Below, piece after piece: positions 10,575 to 19,541 of a stretch of 36,686 nucleotides of DNA (the stretch's first letter is position 1; each line of letters begins with the position of its first letter). A program made the translations under genes and the position numbers. The notes under the pieces are model-generated. The model ran no database searches, was not told the origin of the DNA, and saw only the letters and a list, made by a program, of their open reading frames with translations. The stretch lies in the IMG/VR virus record IMGVR_UViG_3300033143_002801, positions 1-36,686 of that record. One strand, 5' to 3'. This DNA is from a virus.

Positions 10575-13500
10575 ATGGCTGATAAACAGTTTTGAGCATT
10601 AACGGAAAAGACAACTGATGCAGTAGCAGCAGATCAAACGCTTATAATTGATTCGGAAGATTCAAATATAGTTAAACGTATTAGTGCTACTAAATATAAA
10701 TGACCTCAATGAGAAACTTGAGACACTGGTGCTACATGAGATACTTGAGCAAAGTGAGACACTTGAGATGATTGAGCAAAAGGTGATACTTGAGATACTT
10801 GACCACAATGACCTGCTTGAGATGATTGAATTGTACAAACGGTAGTTTGATGAACAAACATTACTGTAGATGCTACAGATCCAGCTAATCCTATAGTAAA
10901 TTCAGATTTAGGAGTTGATTGAGAACAAATCTACTATGTAGGAAAGAATTGAAATGATAGTAATGATTGATTAACAACTGATAAAGCTTTCTTAACTTGG
11001 GGAGCTGCAATAACAGAAGCTACAGCACAAACACCTACTTCAACTAATAGTTTTGTGTTATATTGTGATGATAGAGGGATTTATACAGAAGATGTAGTAT
11101 TACCAGCTTGGGTAGATATGAAAGCTACATCTGCCTTTATAGATTGAAGTTTAACAGTAGCTGATAATCAATCTGTGAGAATATGTACAGTAGATAAAAT
11201 AATAAAAACTACTTGAACCTGACAATCTTATGTAGATGCTTGTAGAATTAAAACTCCTGATACAGAAACTTGAGTATTAAATTCATCTACTTGAAGTTTG
11301 ATAATGAAAGCAAGAAGAATTGATGCTCCTTTAAATTGAATAGGTATAAACAATACATCTACTTGAGTTATACACTGTGATGTAAATAGTTTAGTTTTAG
11401 AATGAAATAATGCTATTTGAGTACAATCTGATTGAGGAGAAATAATAGGATCAATTGAAGCTATATGAGAAGAATGAACACCTACAACTACTACAGCATT
11501 AAAAGTTGTTACTTGACATATAGATGCTAATTCTAGTGAAATAGTTGCAGATACTGCTTACAATATAGCAGCAGGTGTAATATTAACTTTACAAGTTGGA
11601 CATCTTGAAGGAACTAAAACAGTTGCAAATTGATGAGATGCACAAATAAGTGAGGCTTCTAAAAGTACAGATGAATTAGCTGCAACTTGATTAGTTAATT
11701 GAGCTTGAGAAGTTACAATAAATACTGATACAACTAAATTAGATATAACACCAGGTAGTTATTATATACAAGGTACTAAATATGTATATGCTTGATGAAC
11801 AGCTGTAACTCCTACAATAGGAGCTTGAGATAGTTCCACTTGGGTATGATTTGATAGTTCTTGAGTAATATATAGTACAACATCTTGGACTACAGTACAA
11901 ACTAAAACAATACTTCCGTTGTCTAGATTACAAGCAGAACAATGAGAATCTTGACCTTGAAGTAATTTACAATCTCCTATAGATTTAAGATTTATAATAT
12001 CAGAAAATTGATATTTACAAAGAGATTGGAATGAAAATGCTATATGAGTATTGTATAAGAATTGAGGTACTTATATAGAAAGTTCTACAGCATTACAAGT
12101 GGACCAATCAGCTTGAGTTTTTTATGATCCTCAAACAAAACCATTAGATATAACAGCTGATACAGATATTGAAGCTTCTGCACTTTACCATATATCTTGA
12201 AGCTGGGACTTACAAACAAGAGCAACTTTAGTTACTCCTTTATACTATGATGATTGAACAGATATTGCAGCGTTGCCAGTAAATAAATGGGCTTCTCATA
12301 CATTATTAAGAGCGCAAAAAGAAGAAGATAGTTTTATATTAGTGTATAGTCCTGCTATTTATGATTCAGAAGCAGAAGCAGAAGCTGCTTGAATATATTA
12401 TTGATTATTTGGATCACAAGCTTCTTGATTTACAGCAGTTGCTAATATTATTATAAAAGGTTCTAGTGGAAATATAGACAGTATTGCAGATAGAAGACCT
12501 TTTGTGTGAGGAACAAGTCCTTGAGTAATTGGTACTGCTACAATGCAACAAACTTATGACAATTCATCTAATCCAGAAGTACTTACAGATGCAACAAGAT
12601 GAGCTATAACTGTAAAAAGATGAAGTGCTGCTGATACAGATTGTATATTTGAATGACAAAATTGAGCTTGAAGTCAAACTTTTTGTGTAGATTGAAATTG
12701 AGATGTTACAGCAAGTTGAGATATTACTTGAAATAATCTTTCTTGAACTAATACTTGAGATCAAACTACTGTATCTTGAAATGCTTGAACTGCAACTGCA
12801 TTAGAAACAGCTAGAACTATTTGATGAGTAAGTTTTGACTGAACTGCTAATATAGATTTACCTTGAGTAAACACTGCTTGAAACCAAAACACTTCTTGAA
12901 CTGCTGCTAATGTAACCTGAACAGTTGCAATTGCTAATTGAGGTACTTGATTAAGTACTCTTTGAACAGTAGGGCAAGTATTAGCTGTAAATACTTGAGA
13001 AGATGCTTTAGAGTATGTTGACGCTTGATGAGGTTCAGTATGACAAACAACAAATCAATCAACACTTTTACTTTGAGAAAATGTATCTGCTTGAAATGCA
13101 TTAGCTATAGAACAACCTCAAGCTATTGATCAATCCCAAACTACTGATGACAATGATGTTTGATCTTATTCTACTGGTTGGAATGGTCAAACTTTTACAA
13201 CTGGGTCTTGAGTTACTACTGTTTCTTCAGTAGACTTAAAGATATTTAGAGAGTGAACAGTTACTGATTTTACTGTATCAATTAGAGCTACATCTTGATG
13301 ATTACCAACTTGAGCAGATCTTTGAACTGTTGTTTATGATGCAAGTTCTTTATCTACTTCTGCTACAGAAGTAAACTTTAAGTTTTCTTCTCCAGTTTCT
13401 GTTTCTGCAAGTACACAATATGCAATAGTTTGGAGAAGTGCTTGAGGAGACGCTAGTAATGAAGTAAGAACAAGAAGAACTTGAAGTGTTTACGGTTGAG

Positions 13501-13850
13501 GTAGTAGAATGGACAGTTCAAACAGTTGAAGCTCTTGGACTGCGAATACTTCACAAGATTTCTGGTTTAAAAGTTATTACGTTTCTTGAACAGCTACTAT
13601 TATAAAGGCTGATGCTTCTGATTCTTCTTGAACACTTTTTGTTTGATTCGCAACAGGTGCTTGAACTTCTTGAAATTCAGTCAACATTTGAACATCGTGA
13701 GTAGATACCAATCAAAGCTGATTAACTCCAGGTGATAAATATTATTTAAGTGATACAGCTTGAGATATATCAAACACTCCTTGAACTGTTTCTGTTGAAT
13801 GTTGAAAAGCTTTAAGTGCAACTGAAATATTAATAAATACTTTCTGATAG
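10575..13850 (+). CDS. tail fibre / receptor-binding protein with collagen-like stalk
   Basis: Encodes 1091 residues, the longest protein here. Residues 1-42 probably anchor to the tail; 43-84 are fourteen Gly-X-Y triplets forming a collagen-like stalk; 85-730 are Thr/Ser/Gly-rich with beta-helix character. Residues about 735-800 carry the common tail-fibre pattern TIGGVSFDGTANIDLPG followed by GTAANVTGTVAIANGGTG. The next 170 residues look like a beta-sandwich of the kind found in adhesins (WNGQTFTTGSGVTTVSSVDL, then STQYAIVWRS). The end GLTPGDKYYLSDTAGDIS plus GKALSATEILI matches a frequent fibre C-terminus. It would trimerise and bind the host surface. Ends in TAG. Confidence 0.82.
10701..10826 (+). 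repeat. collagen-like Gly-X-Y tract in which Gly is almost always TGA
   Basis: Fourteen consecutive Gly-X-Y triplets, mainly GDT, GAK, GDD and GPQ. Twelve of the fourteen obligatory glycines are TGA and two are GGT. Collagen tracts tolerate no other residue at position 1, so this is strong internal evidence that TGA is glycine. Confidence 0.95.
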
Positions 13851-13857
13851 ATTAAAT

Positions 13858-14331
13858 ATGACTGCTGAATTAGCTACTAAGCTAGAACTACAAGAGGCAA
13901 AAGAAGACATAAGATATACTTTAAGAAATGAATTTACACCTATGATTCACTGATTAGCCGACTCTATTGACTCAGTTAAATGAATGTTAACTAAATTAAC
14001 AGTTTCAGATGCTAAACAAAAAGTACAGATTAAGAACTTGGAAAAAGCAATATCATCTCATACAACAACTGAAGATAAAGATATGGGAGAAGTTGTATCA
14101 GCAATTAAAGAGTTGACTAAAAGTATATCTCGTATGAATGAGAAGTTAGAATGAAAGATTTCTTTTACTATGTTTTGGACTCTAATGTGAGCAGCAGCTT
14201 GAGCAATTGTAATAACTACATCTTTACTTTTCTCTGATATAAAAGAAGATAGAAAAGAAGATAAGATTACACGTGAATCACTTATTAGAGTAGAAACACT
14301 GGTAGAATGATTAAAAAGTAAAAGCAAATAA
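13858..14331 (+). CDS. coiled-coil protein with C-terminal-half membrane helix, possible lysis accessory
   Basis: Encodes 157 residues. Residues 1-100 are charged heptad-like helix; residues about 100-125 form a hydrophobic span (SFTMFWTLMGAAAGAIVITT) followed by a short basic/acidic tail. This is the layout of XhlA-like or spanin-like proteins. It opens a group of four genes (coiled-coil membrane protein, peptidase, two-helix membrane protein, membrane peptide) that looks like a lysis cassette. It overlaps the next gene by one base (AAATAATGG). No direct motif proves the role. Confidence 0.55.
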
Positions 14332-15077
14332 TGGAAACAAACGCAACTAAAGAACATTATAATGATAAAGATTTCACTTGGTTAAACGATATTATCGAAA
14401 CACCAAGCAAGAACTTTCTAAATACTTGAATTGCATATAACCAAAGAGAAGTTCACAAGAACTCTTGTTTCTTACATTGACCTTTCTGAGCTGTTTCAGA
14501 TATTACAGGCTATAAGTTTACCTTAGAAGAAAGAAAAGAGCTTACAGAGCAAGCGTGGGCTTCTGAGTATGCTAATCCTAAGTGGGGTGGTTACTTCGAT
14601 TACTGAGTAAAACAAGTTTGTAAACTGTACAACGAAAAGCACGCTTCACCTAGTCAAAGACTTTCTTATTACAGACTTTCATTTCCACAACGGGAAAAGT
14701 TCCTAGACAAAGGTTACTCTTTAGTTTGTTGATACTTTACATCTAAAGCCTTAAGAGCTGATAAATATGATGATGACACGATTAATTTCTCTAAATGAGA
14801 TTATGATAAATCAGGTTACTGACACTGTGTTAGAATGTTTAAGGAAGATTGAAAGGTAAAGATTGTAAACAACTATGAGTGAGTGTCTAACTACAATATC
14901 TTTGAAATTGAAGACATTAAAAAGCTTAAAGATAAAGGTATCTTCTTTAAGAATGCGTACGCAGTTATAATTAAAGAGCCAGTATTAGATGGTTGGGAGT
15001 GACTTGATGTTAAACAAAAGATTGCTAAACTTAAAGCAAGAGAATCAGTACTTAAATACGAATCTAAACAAACATAA
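14331..15077 (+). CDS. papain-like cysteine peptidase, endolysin candidate
   Basis: Encodes 248 residues. A papain-type catalytic set can be read: Gln40 and Cys46 in YNQREVHKNSCFLHG, His165 in SGYGHCVRM and Asn180/Asn181 in KIVNNYEG. The His-Asn spacing of about 16 is as in papain. No signal peptide is seen, so export would need a holin. It sits between a coiled-coil membrane protein and a two-helix membrane protein, suggesting a peptidoglycan cross-link cleaving endolysin; a prohead or host-modifying protease is the alternative. Motif assignment is by eye. Confidence 0.55.
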
Positions 15078-15078
15078 T

Positions 15079-15339
15079 ATGAATACAAAAAATAGAAGCC
15101 CACGTTTCGAGTTTCACCTAACAGACTTAAAGAAAACATTAAGAGACTTTCTTTTTGTTGCTGCTGCTTGTGCAATTCCTGCTATAACAATAGCAACAGA
15201 TGCTCTAATTAAGTGAGAAGCTTATGATCCATTATTAGTTTGGTCTACATTTGCTATTCCTTTCACTGCTGCAATCTTTGCTTGAATTAATAGATGGCTT
15301 ACTCACTACTCAGAATCTGAAGATGAATGAAGAGTATAA
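15079..15339 (+). CDS. two-helix membrane protein, holin candidate
   Basis: Encodes 86 residues with two predicted membrane helices, FLFVAAACAIPAITIATDAL (about 29-48) and VWSTFAIPFTAAIFAGIN (about 58-75), a positively charged N-terminus and an acidic C-terminus. This size and topology match class II-like holins. It begins one base after the peptidase stop. Its last 17 bases overlap the next small gene in another frame. Confidence 0.6.
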
Positions 15340-15409
15340 AAAAACAGTGCTAGCAGTTATTGCTGCGACTGTTATTATAGTAACAATATTAAGCTGAAGT
15401 TTAGCCTAA
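15323..15409 (+). CDS. 28-residue membrane peptide at the end of the late operon
   Basis: Sequence MNEEYKKTVLAVIAATVIIV followed by TILSGSLA: a charged start and one hydrophobic helix. It starts inside the holin candidate and ends one base before the converging minus-strand gene. The position is typical of small lysis accessory peptides. The Gly is TGA. Confidence 0.45.
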
Positions 15410-15514
15410 CTACTTCTTTCTTCTAACTGTAACCTTAGTTACTTTTCCACGTTTCTTAACTTTAACCTTTCTTTTTCAAGTTGTCTTTACAGTTTTCTTT
15501 ATAGTTTTTGGCAT
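15410..15514 (-). CDS. 34-residue polybasic peptide
   Basis: Reads MPKTIKKTVKTTGKRKVKVK then KRGKVTKVTVRRKK. About half the residues are Lys or Arg and there is no acidic residue. Such composition suits nucleic-acid binding or DNA condensation. Its stop codon abuts the stop of the converging late gene with no gap. No family is recognised. Confidence 0.55.
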
Positions 15515-15519
15515 ATAGT

Positions 15520-15702
15520 TTAGTTATAAATATCATCACAATCAATTGTAACTTCTGCAGTTGCAATTATTTCTACTTCAATTATAAGCCAGCTAATAAA
15601 GAAAGCAAACAGGAAGCCTATAGTGAAACTTATCCCAGCTAAGATAAAGGTCTCTCTTGTTTTTGCTTTATGTACACAAGTTGCACAAGCTAAAGCTTTA
15701 AT
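15520..15702 (-). CDS. membrane protein segment without an ATG start
   Basis: An open frame of 60 codons with a clear membrane helix (TFILAGISFTIGFLFAFFIS) and an acidic C-terminus. No ATG, GTG or TTG occurs in frame before the helix; the frame opens at ATT right after a TAG. The 19-codon ORF at 15698-15757 ends exactly where this frame opens, in the other register. Either the two make one protein of about 80 residues by a +1 shift, or this part starts at the non-standard ATT, or there is an assembly indel. Confidence 0.45.
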   Translation of the reverse strand: MKALACATCVHKAKTRETFILAGISFTIGFLFAFFISWLIIEVEIIATAEVTIDCDDIYN

Positions 15703-15757
15703 CTATTCTATCAAGTAGTTCCCTGTACTGTTCTTTTAGCTGTGGTGTTATTTCCAT
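15698..15757 (-). CDS. short ORF, likely N-terminus of the downstream membrane segment
   Basis: Nineteen residues, MEITPQLKEQYRELLDRID, ending in TAA. The ORF at 15520-15702 continues in the +1 frame from this point (GAT-TAAAGC). A helical, charged N-terminus before a single membrane helix makes biological sense for the joined product. Confidence 0.4.
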   Translation of the reverse strand: MEITPQLKEQYRELLDRID

Positions 15758-15808
15758 TTTATATATTAGTTAATACTAATACATTAATGATTTTTAGTTA
15801 GTAACTGG

Positions 15809-15967
15809 TTACTTTTTCTTAACAGTTAATCTAATCCCTAATTGTCCTCTAGTGAGTTCTTTAATTGCCTTGTCAAACTCCTCAATAAGAGGTGCTATCT
15901 CATCTACATTCTTAAGCTTTTTAGTCTCTCTTAAGATTTTTAGGATGTCTTGTTTTTTTTCTTTCAT
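15809..15967 (-). CDS. small charged helical protein
   Basis: Encodes 52 residues, Lys/Glu/Leu-rich and probably all helix, with a basic end (IRLTVKKK). No family is recognised. It belongs to a run of short, closely packed minus-strand genes. Confidence 0.55.
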   Translation of the reverse strand: MKEKKQDILKILRETKKLKNVDEIAPLIEEFDKAIKELTRGQLGIRLTVKKK

Positions 15968-15975
15968 AGGATTAT

Positions 15976-16179
15976 TTAATTTCAAATTGTATTAGTTGTA
16001 TATCACCACCTATTTACAGGTAAATCTTTACCTACTAGTTTTTCAATACTTTCTAACCTCTCTTCTTTGTTTAAAAGTTCGTCTAATCTATCTGAACTGA
16101 TTACTTTACAAGTTCATTCACGAACTCATCTAATAATGCTGTCTTCTGTAATATATCAGTTTGGGGTAAATGCTACCAT
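15976..16179 (-). CDS. small hypothetical protein
   Basis: Encodes 67 residues. It has four or five TGA glycines that would be stops in the standard code, including RWGYTTNTIGN at the end. There is a central acidic helix (DELLNKEERLESIEKLVG). Nothing recognisable. Confidence 0.55.
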
Positions 16180-16185
16180 AATTAT

Positions 16186-16329
16186 TTATTTAAGTTTATT
16201 AATTTCTTTAATCTTCTCCTTTAATATCTCCTTAAATCAAAGCTGTATATCCTTCAAAGGAGCTTTATACTCTTGTCTTTGCTTTTGTGAGTCTTTTTGG
16301 ATTGGTGGGGTTGGGGTTATTTTTAGCAT
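16186..16329 (-). CDS. small basic helical protein
   Basis: Encodes 47 residues. It has a Pro-rich start (ITPTPPIQKD) followed by a Lys/Glu/Ile helix. It is separated from the upstream gene's stop by no bases. Function unknown. Confidence 0.5.
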
Positions 16330-16512
16330 TTAATTATTAAAATAGAATCCAACCCAATCTTGCTCATCTCTTTTTTTTGAAGTTGAATAGTTAAAATGAA
16401 TAAAGAAAAGATTAAAAGTAATAGCTTTAAAATCTGCACTGTATGCAAATCAAAACATCATAAATTTTAATGGATTGTTTACTGTAATAATTATTTTAGG
16501 TGATGGTCACAT
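16330..16512 (-). CDS. small aromatic-rich protein
   Basis: Encodes 60 residues rich in Phe, Asn and Ile, ending DWVGFYFNN. The second codon is TGA (Gly). The upstream leader of about 75 bases contains a hairpin (16547-16568). Function unknown. Confidence 0.5.
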
Positions 16513-16546
16513 AATAGTTTTTTTAATTAGTTTTTAATACCTCATT

Positions 16547-16568
16547 CTAACCTTCCTTGAAAGGCTAG
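16547..16568 (-). promoter_or_regulatory. 8-bp hairpin in an intergenic leader
   Basis: On the minus strand CTAGCCTT pairs with AAGGTTAG (one G-U) around a six-base loop. No T run follows, so it is not an obvious terminator. It could be a processing site or attenuator between the genes at 16587 and 16512. Confidence 0.4.
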
Positions 16569-16586
16569 GGAGAGGGGTTAAGGGTG

Positions 16587-16904
16587 TTACACTTGATTGA
16601 TAAATTCATATCTATCATTTTTATTGATTTGTCATCAATAAGTTTCTGAATAAATGTAACTTATGAATTTAAATTCATTAGGATTTGGATTCCATTCAGA
16701 TAATCACCTTGCCTCTAAAGTTTTCTCATTATTTAGCAAGAAAATTGACTTTCAATCTACAACAATTAATCACTCTCACTCAGCTCATCATTCGTCACGC
16801 ACCTCTCAATTAAGATTTTCAAATTTCTTTGTTTTAAATTTTACTTTTTTTCAATCTAAATTATTTAGAATGGTATAGCTATTTTGAATGTCTGTATTTT
16901 TCAT
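16587..16904 (-). CDS. hypothetical protein, 105 residues
   Basis: The N-terminal 40 residues are Lys/Asn-rich strands. A very acidic Gly-rich loop follows (GEVRDEGGAEGEG, nearly all Gly as TGA), then LIVVDGKSIFLL and aromatic C-terminal strands. It looks like a small beta domain. No family is recognised. About 53 A/T-rich noncoding bases separate it from the methylase upstream. Confidence 0.6.
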
Positions 16905-16957
16905 AATTTATTTTTAATTAATTAATATTTAGTTTTTAATTGTTTCAAGGAACTTAA

Positions 16958-17530
16958 TTAGTTCTTAAATCTTTCAATTTGATTTCCAAACACTCACCAT
17001 CATTCTGTTTGTGTTCTTGCAAATATTTCAACTTTAGAATGATTAGGGTACATAATCTCAATATTTTTCCTAACCTGATCAGGTTTTCTTGAATGTTCTC
17101 TTAATGGTTCTGCAATAATTTGATTTATCATAGCTTTTGCAGGTTTAAATAATCATCAATTTTTTCACTTTATTCAGATTATACAAAGTTCGATATTTGA
17201 AGCTGTGTAGTATCAAGGATTAAATCTATAAGTTCAATTCTTATTTGTTTTTACCCACGAAAATGCAACAGTTTTGTATTTAAATCACCATGATTTCATT
17301 AAATCAATTCAGAAATCTAATCTTGGCATTGTAACCCACATAAACATTATGCAATTATCTTTTGCATATTGGTCGATGGTTTCTTTAAATCCTATTAAAT
17401 CTTTATCTTTCATCAAAGGGTAATGTTTTTCAGCACCTCATCAAAATTTTGTTTTATCTTTCATTTCTCATCATGACTTCTTAGAGTTGTAATGCCATGG
17501 TGGATCAATGTAAATTAGGTCGTGTTTCAT
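16958..17530 (-). CDS. MT-A70 family adenine methyltransferase
   Basis: Encodes 190 residues. The catalytic DPPW motif is at residues 9-12 (LIYIDPPWHY), with the tryptophan encoded by TGG. Further family features are MFMWVTMPRLDFGIDLM, then WGFKYKTVAFSWVK and a C-terminal SRKPDQVRKNIEIMYP / VEIFARTQTEGW block, the usual MT-A70 order. It probably makes N6-methyladenine in phage DNA to evade restriction. A second, diverged MT-A70 gene lies on the plus strand at 29523-30086. Length is normal for phage members. Confidence 0.88.
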
Positions 17531-17533
17531 AAT

Positions 17534-17626
17534 TTATTTATAAATTTTTATTAAGTCTTTAATTACTAAAATTGCTATTAATATAGCTCAAAGTAATGCA
17601 CCAATTCCTATTAAGCATTCAATCAT
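17534..17626 (-). CDS. 30-residue single-span membrane peptide
   Basis: MIECLIGIGALLGAILIAIL then VIKDLIKIYK: one hydrophobic helix with a basic tail. It fits tightly between neighbours. No known family. Confidence 0.5.
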
Positions 17627-17630
17627 CTTT

Positions 17631-17843
17631 TTATTTATTAGTTTTTAAACAGTCCTCACAAGCTCAATGGCATTCTGAGCAAATCTCTATTGCTTCCTCT
17701 TCAAACTCGTCTAAGTTCTTTTCTGACCTATTTATCTTCTCAATAAATCTACTCACCTTAAGGCTCATTTCTGTAACTTCTCAAGATAGTATTTCAACAA
17801 ATTTATCGTAAGGGGTTATGCTGTTTTCTTTGCAGGTTTTCAT
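17631..17843 (-). CDS. small protein with C-terminal zinc-binding-like motif
   Basis: Encodes 70 residues: a helical first 50, then CSECHGACEDC, whose cysteine spacing could bind a metal. No family is recognised. It begins four bases after the stop of the upstream gene. Confidence 0.58.
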
Positions 17844-17846
17844 AGG

Positions 17847-18233
17847 CTAGTTTAGTTTCTTAAGTATTTCTAAAAGGTTCTTGTCTTCTTGTTCTGTGTA
17901 AAGGTGAAGAGGTTTGTTAGGGATTGAAATATTAGCTTTACTCATTTCAAACTTTCAAATATTAAACCATTTAAAATTTATATCAAAAGTACTATCTATT
18001 TTACCTCAATTGCTTAAAATAAACTTTTCTACTGCTGTAATATCATAGTGTCAAAGGATTTTAATAAAGAATCTTTTACCCTTCATTTTATCATCTTCTT
18101 TGTATAACTCACTATTTGTATGATAATCTCACGACATATCAGTCTCTCATCTGTAGTAAATACACCCCTCACTTAAAGTATTATCCATATAAGGCTCAAT
18201 CCATCCGATTATTTCTTTTCTTGTTTGGTTCAT
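17847..18233 (-). CDS. hypothetical protein, 128 residues
   Basis: A mixed alpha/beta protein with a WIEPYMDNTLSEGCIYY start, several TGA glycines in loops and a helical end (NLLEILKKLN, stop TAG). An internal ATG at 17945 could give a 32-residue form, but the longer frame is intact. Function unknown. Confidence 0.62.
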
Positions 18234-18243
18234 TGTAAGTTTG

Positions 18244-18567
18244 TTATTTAATTAGGTTGTAAAGGTAATCTACTGGACGTCTTAAATTATCCATTAGTCA
18301 TTCATTTATATCTGGTCTACCTAAAAATGAAGTATTTCATCACTTTGTTATATTCATACATTTTTCATCTATAAAGTCTTTAAACTTATCCATAAACTCT
18401 GTAGTAAAGATTATTTCTCTTACGTCTGCAAAGATTGGATTTCATACTGGGTCACAACCCCTTAAGTATCTATTTATTGTTCACATCCGACCTTCTCATT
18501 CAAATTCAAATATTGGCTTATGCCCAATCTTCTCATTTATCCAGTGTAAAGTTTCGTGTTCAGTCAT
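18244..18567 (-). CDS. hypothetical protein with MTEHETL N-terminus
   Basis: Encodes 107 residues. The start MTEHETLHWINEKIG resembles the starts of the genes at 18569-18826 (MTEQETLKKLYWEW) and 23825-24091 (MTEHELNNGIEA), suggesting a shared N-terminal module or recent duplication. The rest is mixed alpha/beta. Function unknown. Confidence 0.62.
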
Positions 18568-18568
18568 T

Positions 18569-18826
18569 TTATTTAATTAATTTAGTAAAGAAATAACTAT
18601 TATTGAAAGTAAATATTAGATAATTCCAGAAAGACACTTCTTTTTTAATCTCTTCACTTTTTTTCACTTTTCTATCCATAATATCAATAGCTTTTTTTGT
18701 GTCTTTTCTATATATAAAAGGGGAAGTTCAAAGTGGTTTATCTTTTAAATTAAAGATTTCTTCTTCTAGCATTTTTAAATCATACCATTCCCAGTAAAGT
18801 TTTTTTAAGGTTTCTTGTTCAGTCAT
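18569..18826 (-). CDS. small charged protein, MTEQETL type
   Basis: Encodes 85 residues, mostly charged helix with a Lys-rich centre (DTKKAIDIMDRKVKKSEEIK) and an aromatic C-terminal segment (FWNYLIFTFNNSYFF). The N-terminus matches the neighbouring gene at 18244-18567. Function unknown. Confidence 0.58.
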
Positions 18827-18828
18827 CT

Positions 18829-19311
18829 TTATTTAGCTTTATTTAATAAACAGTTTTCCCAAAGGTAGTCCTCAGCTTCTTGTTTTTTTCCTTGTGTAGT
18901 CAAAAACATTACATCACTTGCTATTTTTTGAGCATAAGTATCTGGACGACCCATTCTATGAACTTTTCAATTATCTTCCTCAAGGGTTAAAATTGGAAGT
19001 TTTCACTCTTGTATCTGTACTTTTTTTACTGTTAAGTTGTAGGCAATTCAAAAAGTTTGTCATACTTTCCATTCCTCTCCAAACAACTCTTTTCAGTATT
19101 TAACACAAAGGTCGTTTAGAATATCGTAAGCAGAAAATTCTGGATTAAATCAAAAAGAATTTTTATCTCTAATATCATATTCAGCAGGCACTTTTGTTCA
19201 ATTTTGAGTAAATTTATCTCATCATTTACCCCAGTGATTTTTGCTGTATTTCTTAAACCCTGCCTCGTAAAGTTTATTTGATAGCTCTAGGCTAGTGTGT
19301 GTGTTTTTCAT
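18829..19311 (-). CDS. hypothetical protein, 160 residues
   Basis: Soluble, mixed alpha/beta. It begins with a charged helix (SLELSNKLYEAGFKKY), has a central KYGKELFGEEWKVGQTFG block and ends in a helix with an LWENCLLNKAK tail. The conserved-looking HRMGRPDTYAQKIASDVMF may be a functional site, but no family is recognised. Confidence 0.62.
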
Positions 19312-19312
19312 T

Positions 19313-19531
19313 TTATTTAGATTGATTAGTATTTTCTGTCTCTTCATCCATAAGCGTTTTAATCCTCTTTTTAGTCAGGTCTATTAAATCCTCAACTACT
19401 TCAAGTAAAGCTTCTTTGTCTTTTATTGTTTGGTCTACATTAATGCAGTGTATTCCGCTTGTTACAATGTATTTAAAGAGTTGTGCGTCTTTCAGTGAAA
19501 GTTCTCCGATATGTTCTTTTAGTTTGTTCAT
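19313..19531 (-). CDS. small acidic helical protein
   Basis: Encodes 72 residues without any TGA. It is amphipathic helix throughout with a Glu/Asp-rich C-terminus. It lies directly downstream of the frameshifted lysozyme. Function unknown. Confidence 0.6.
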   Translation of the reverse strand: MNKLKEHIGELSLKDAQLFKYIVTSGIHCINVDQTIKDKEALLEVVEDLIDLTKKRIKTLMDEETENTNQSK

Positions 19532-19541
19532 AGGGGTTAAA

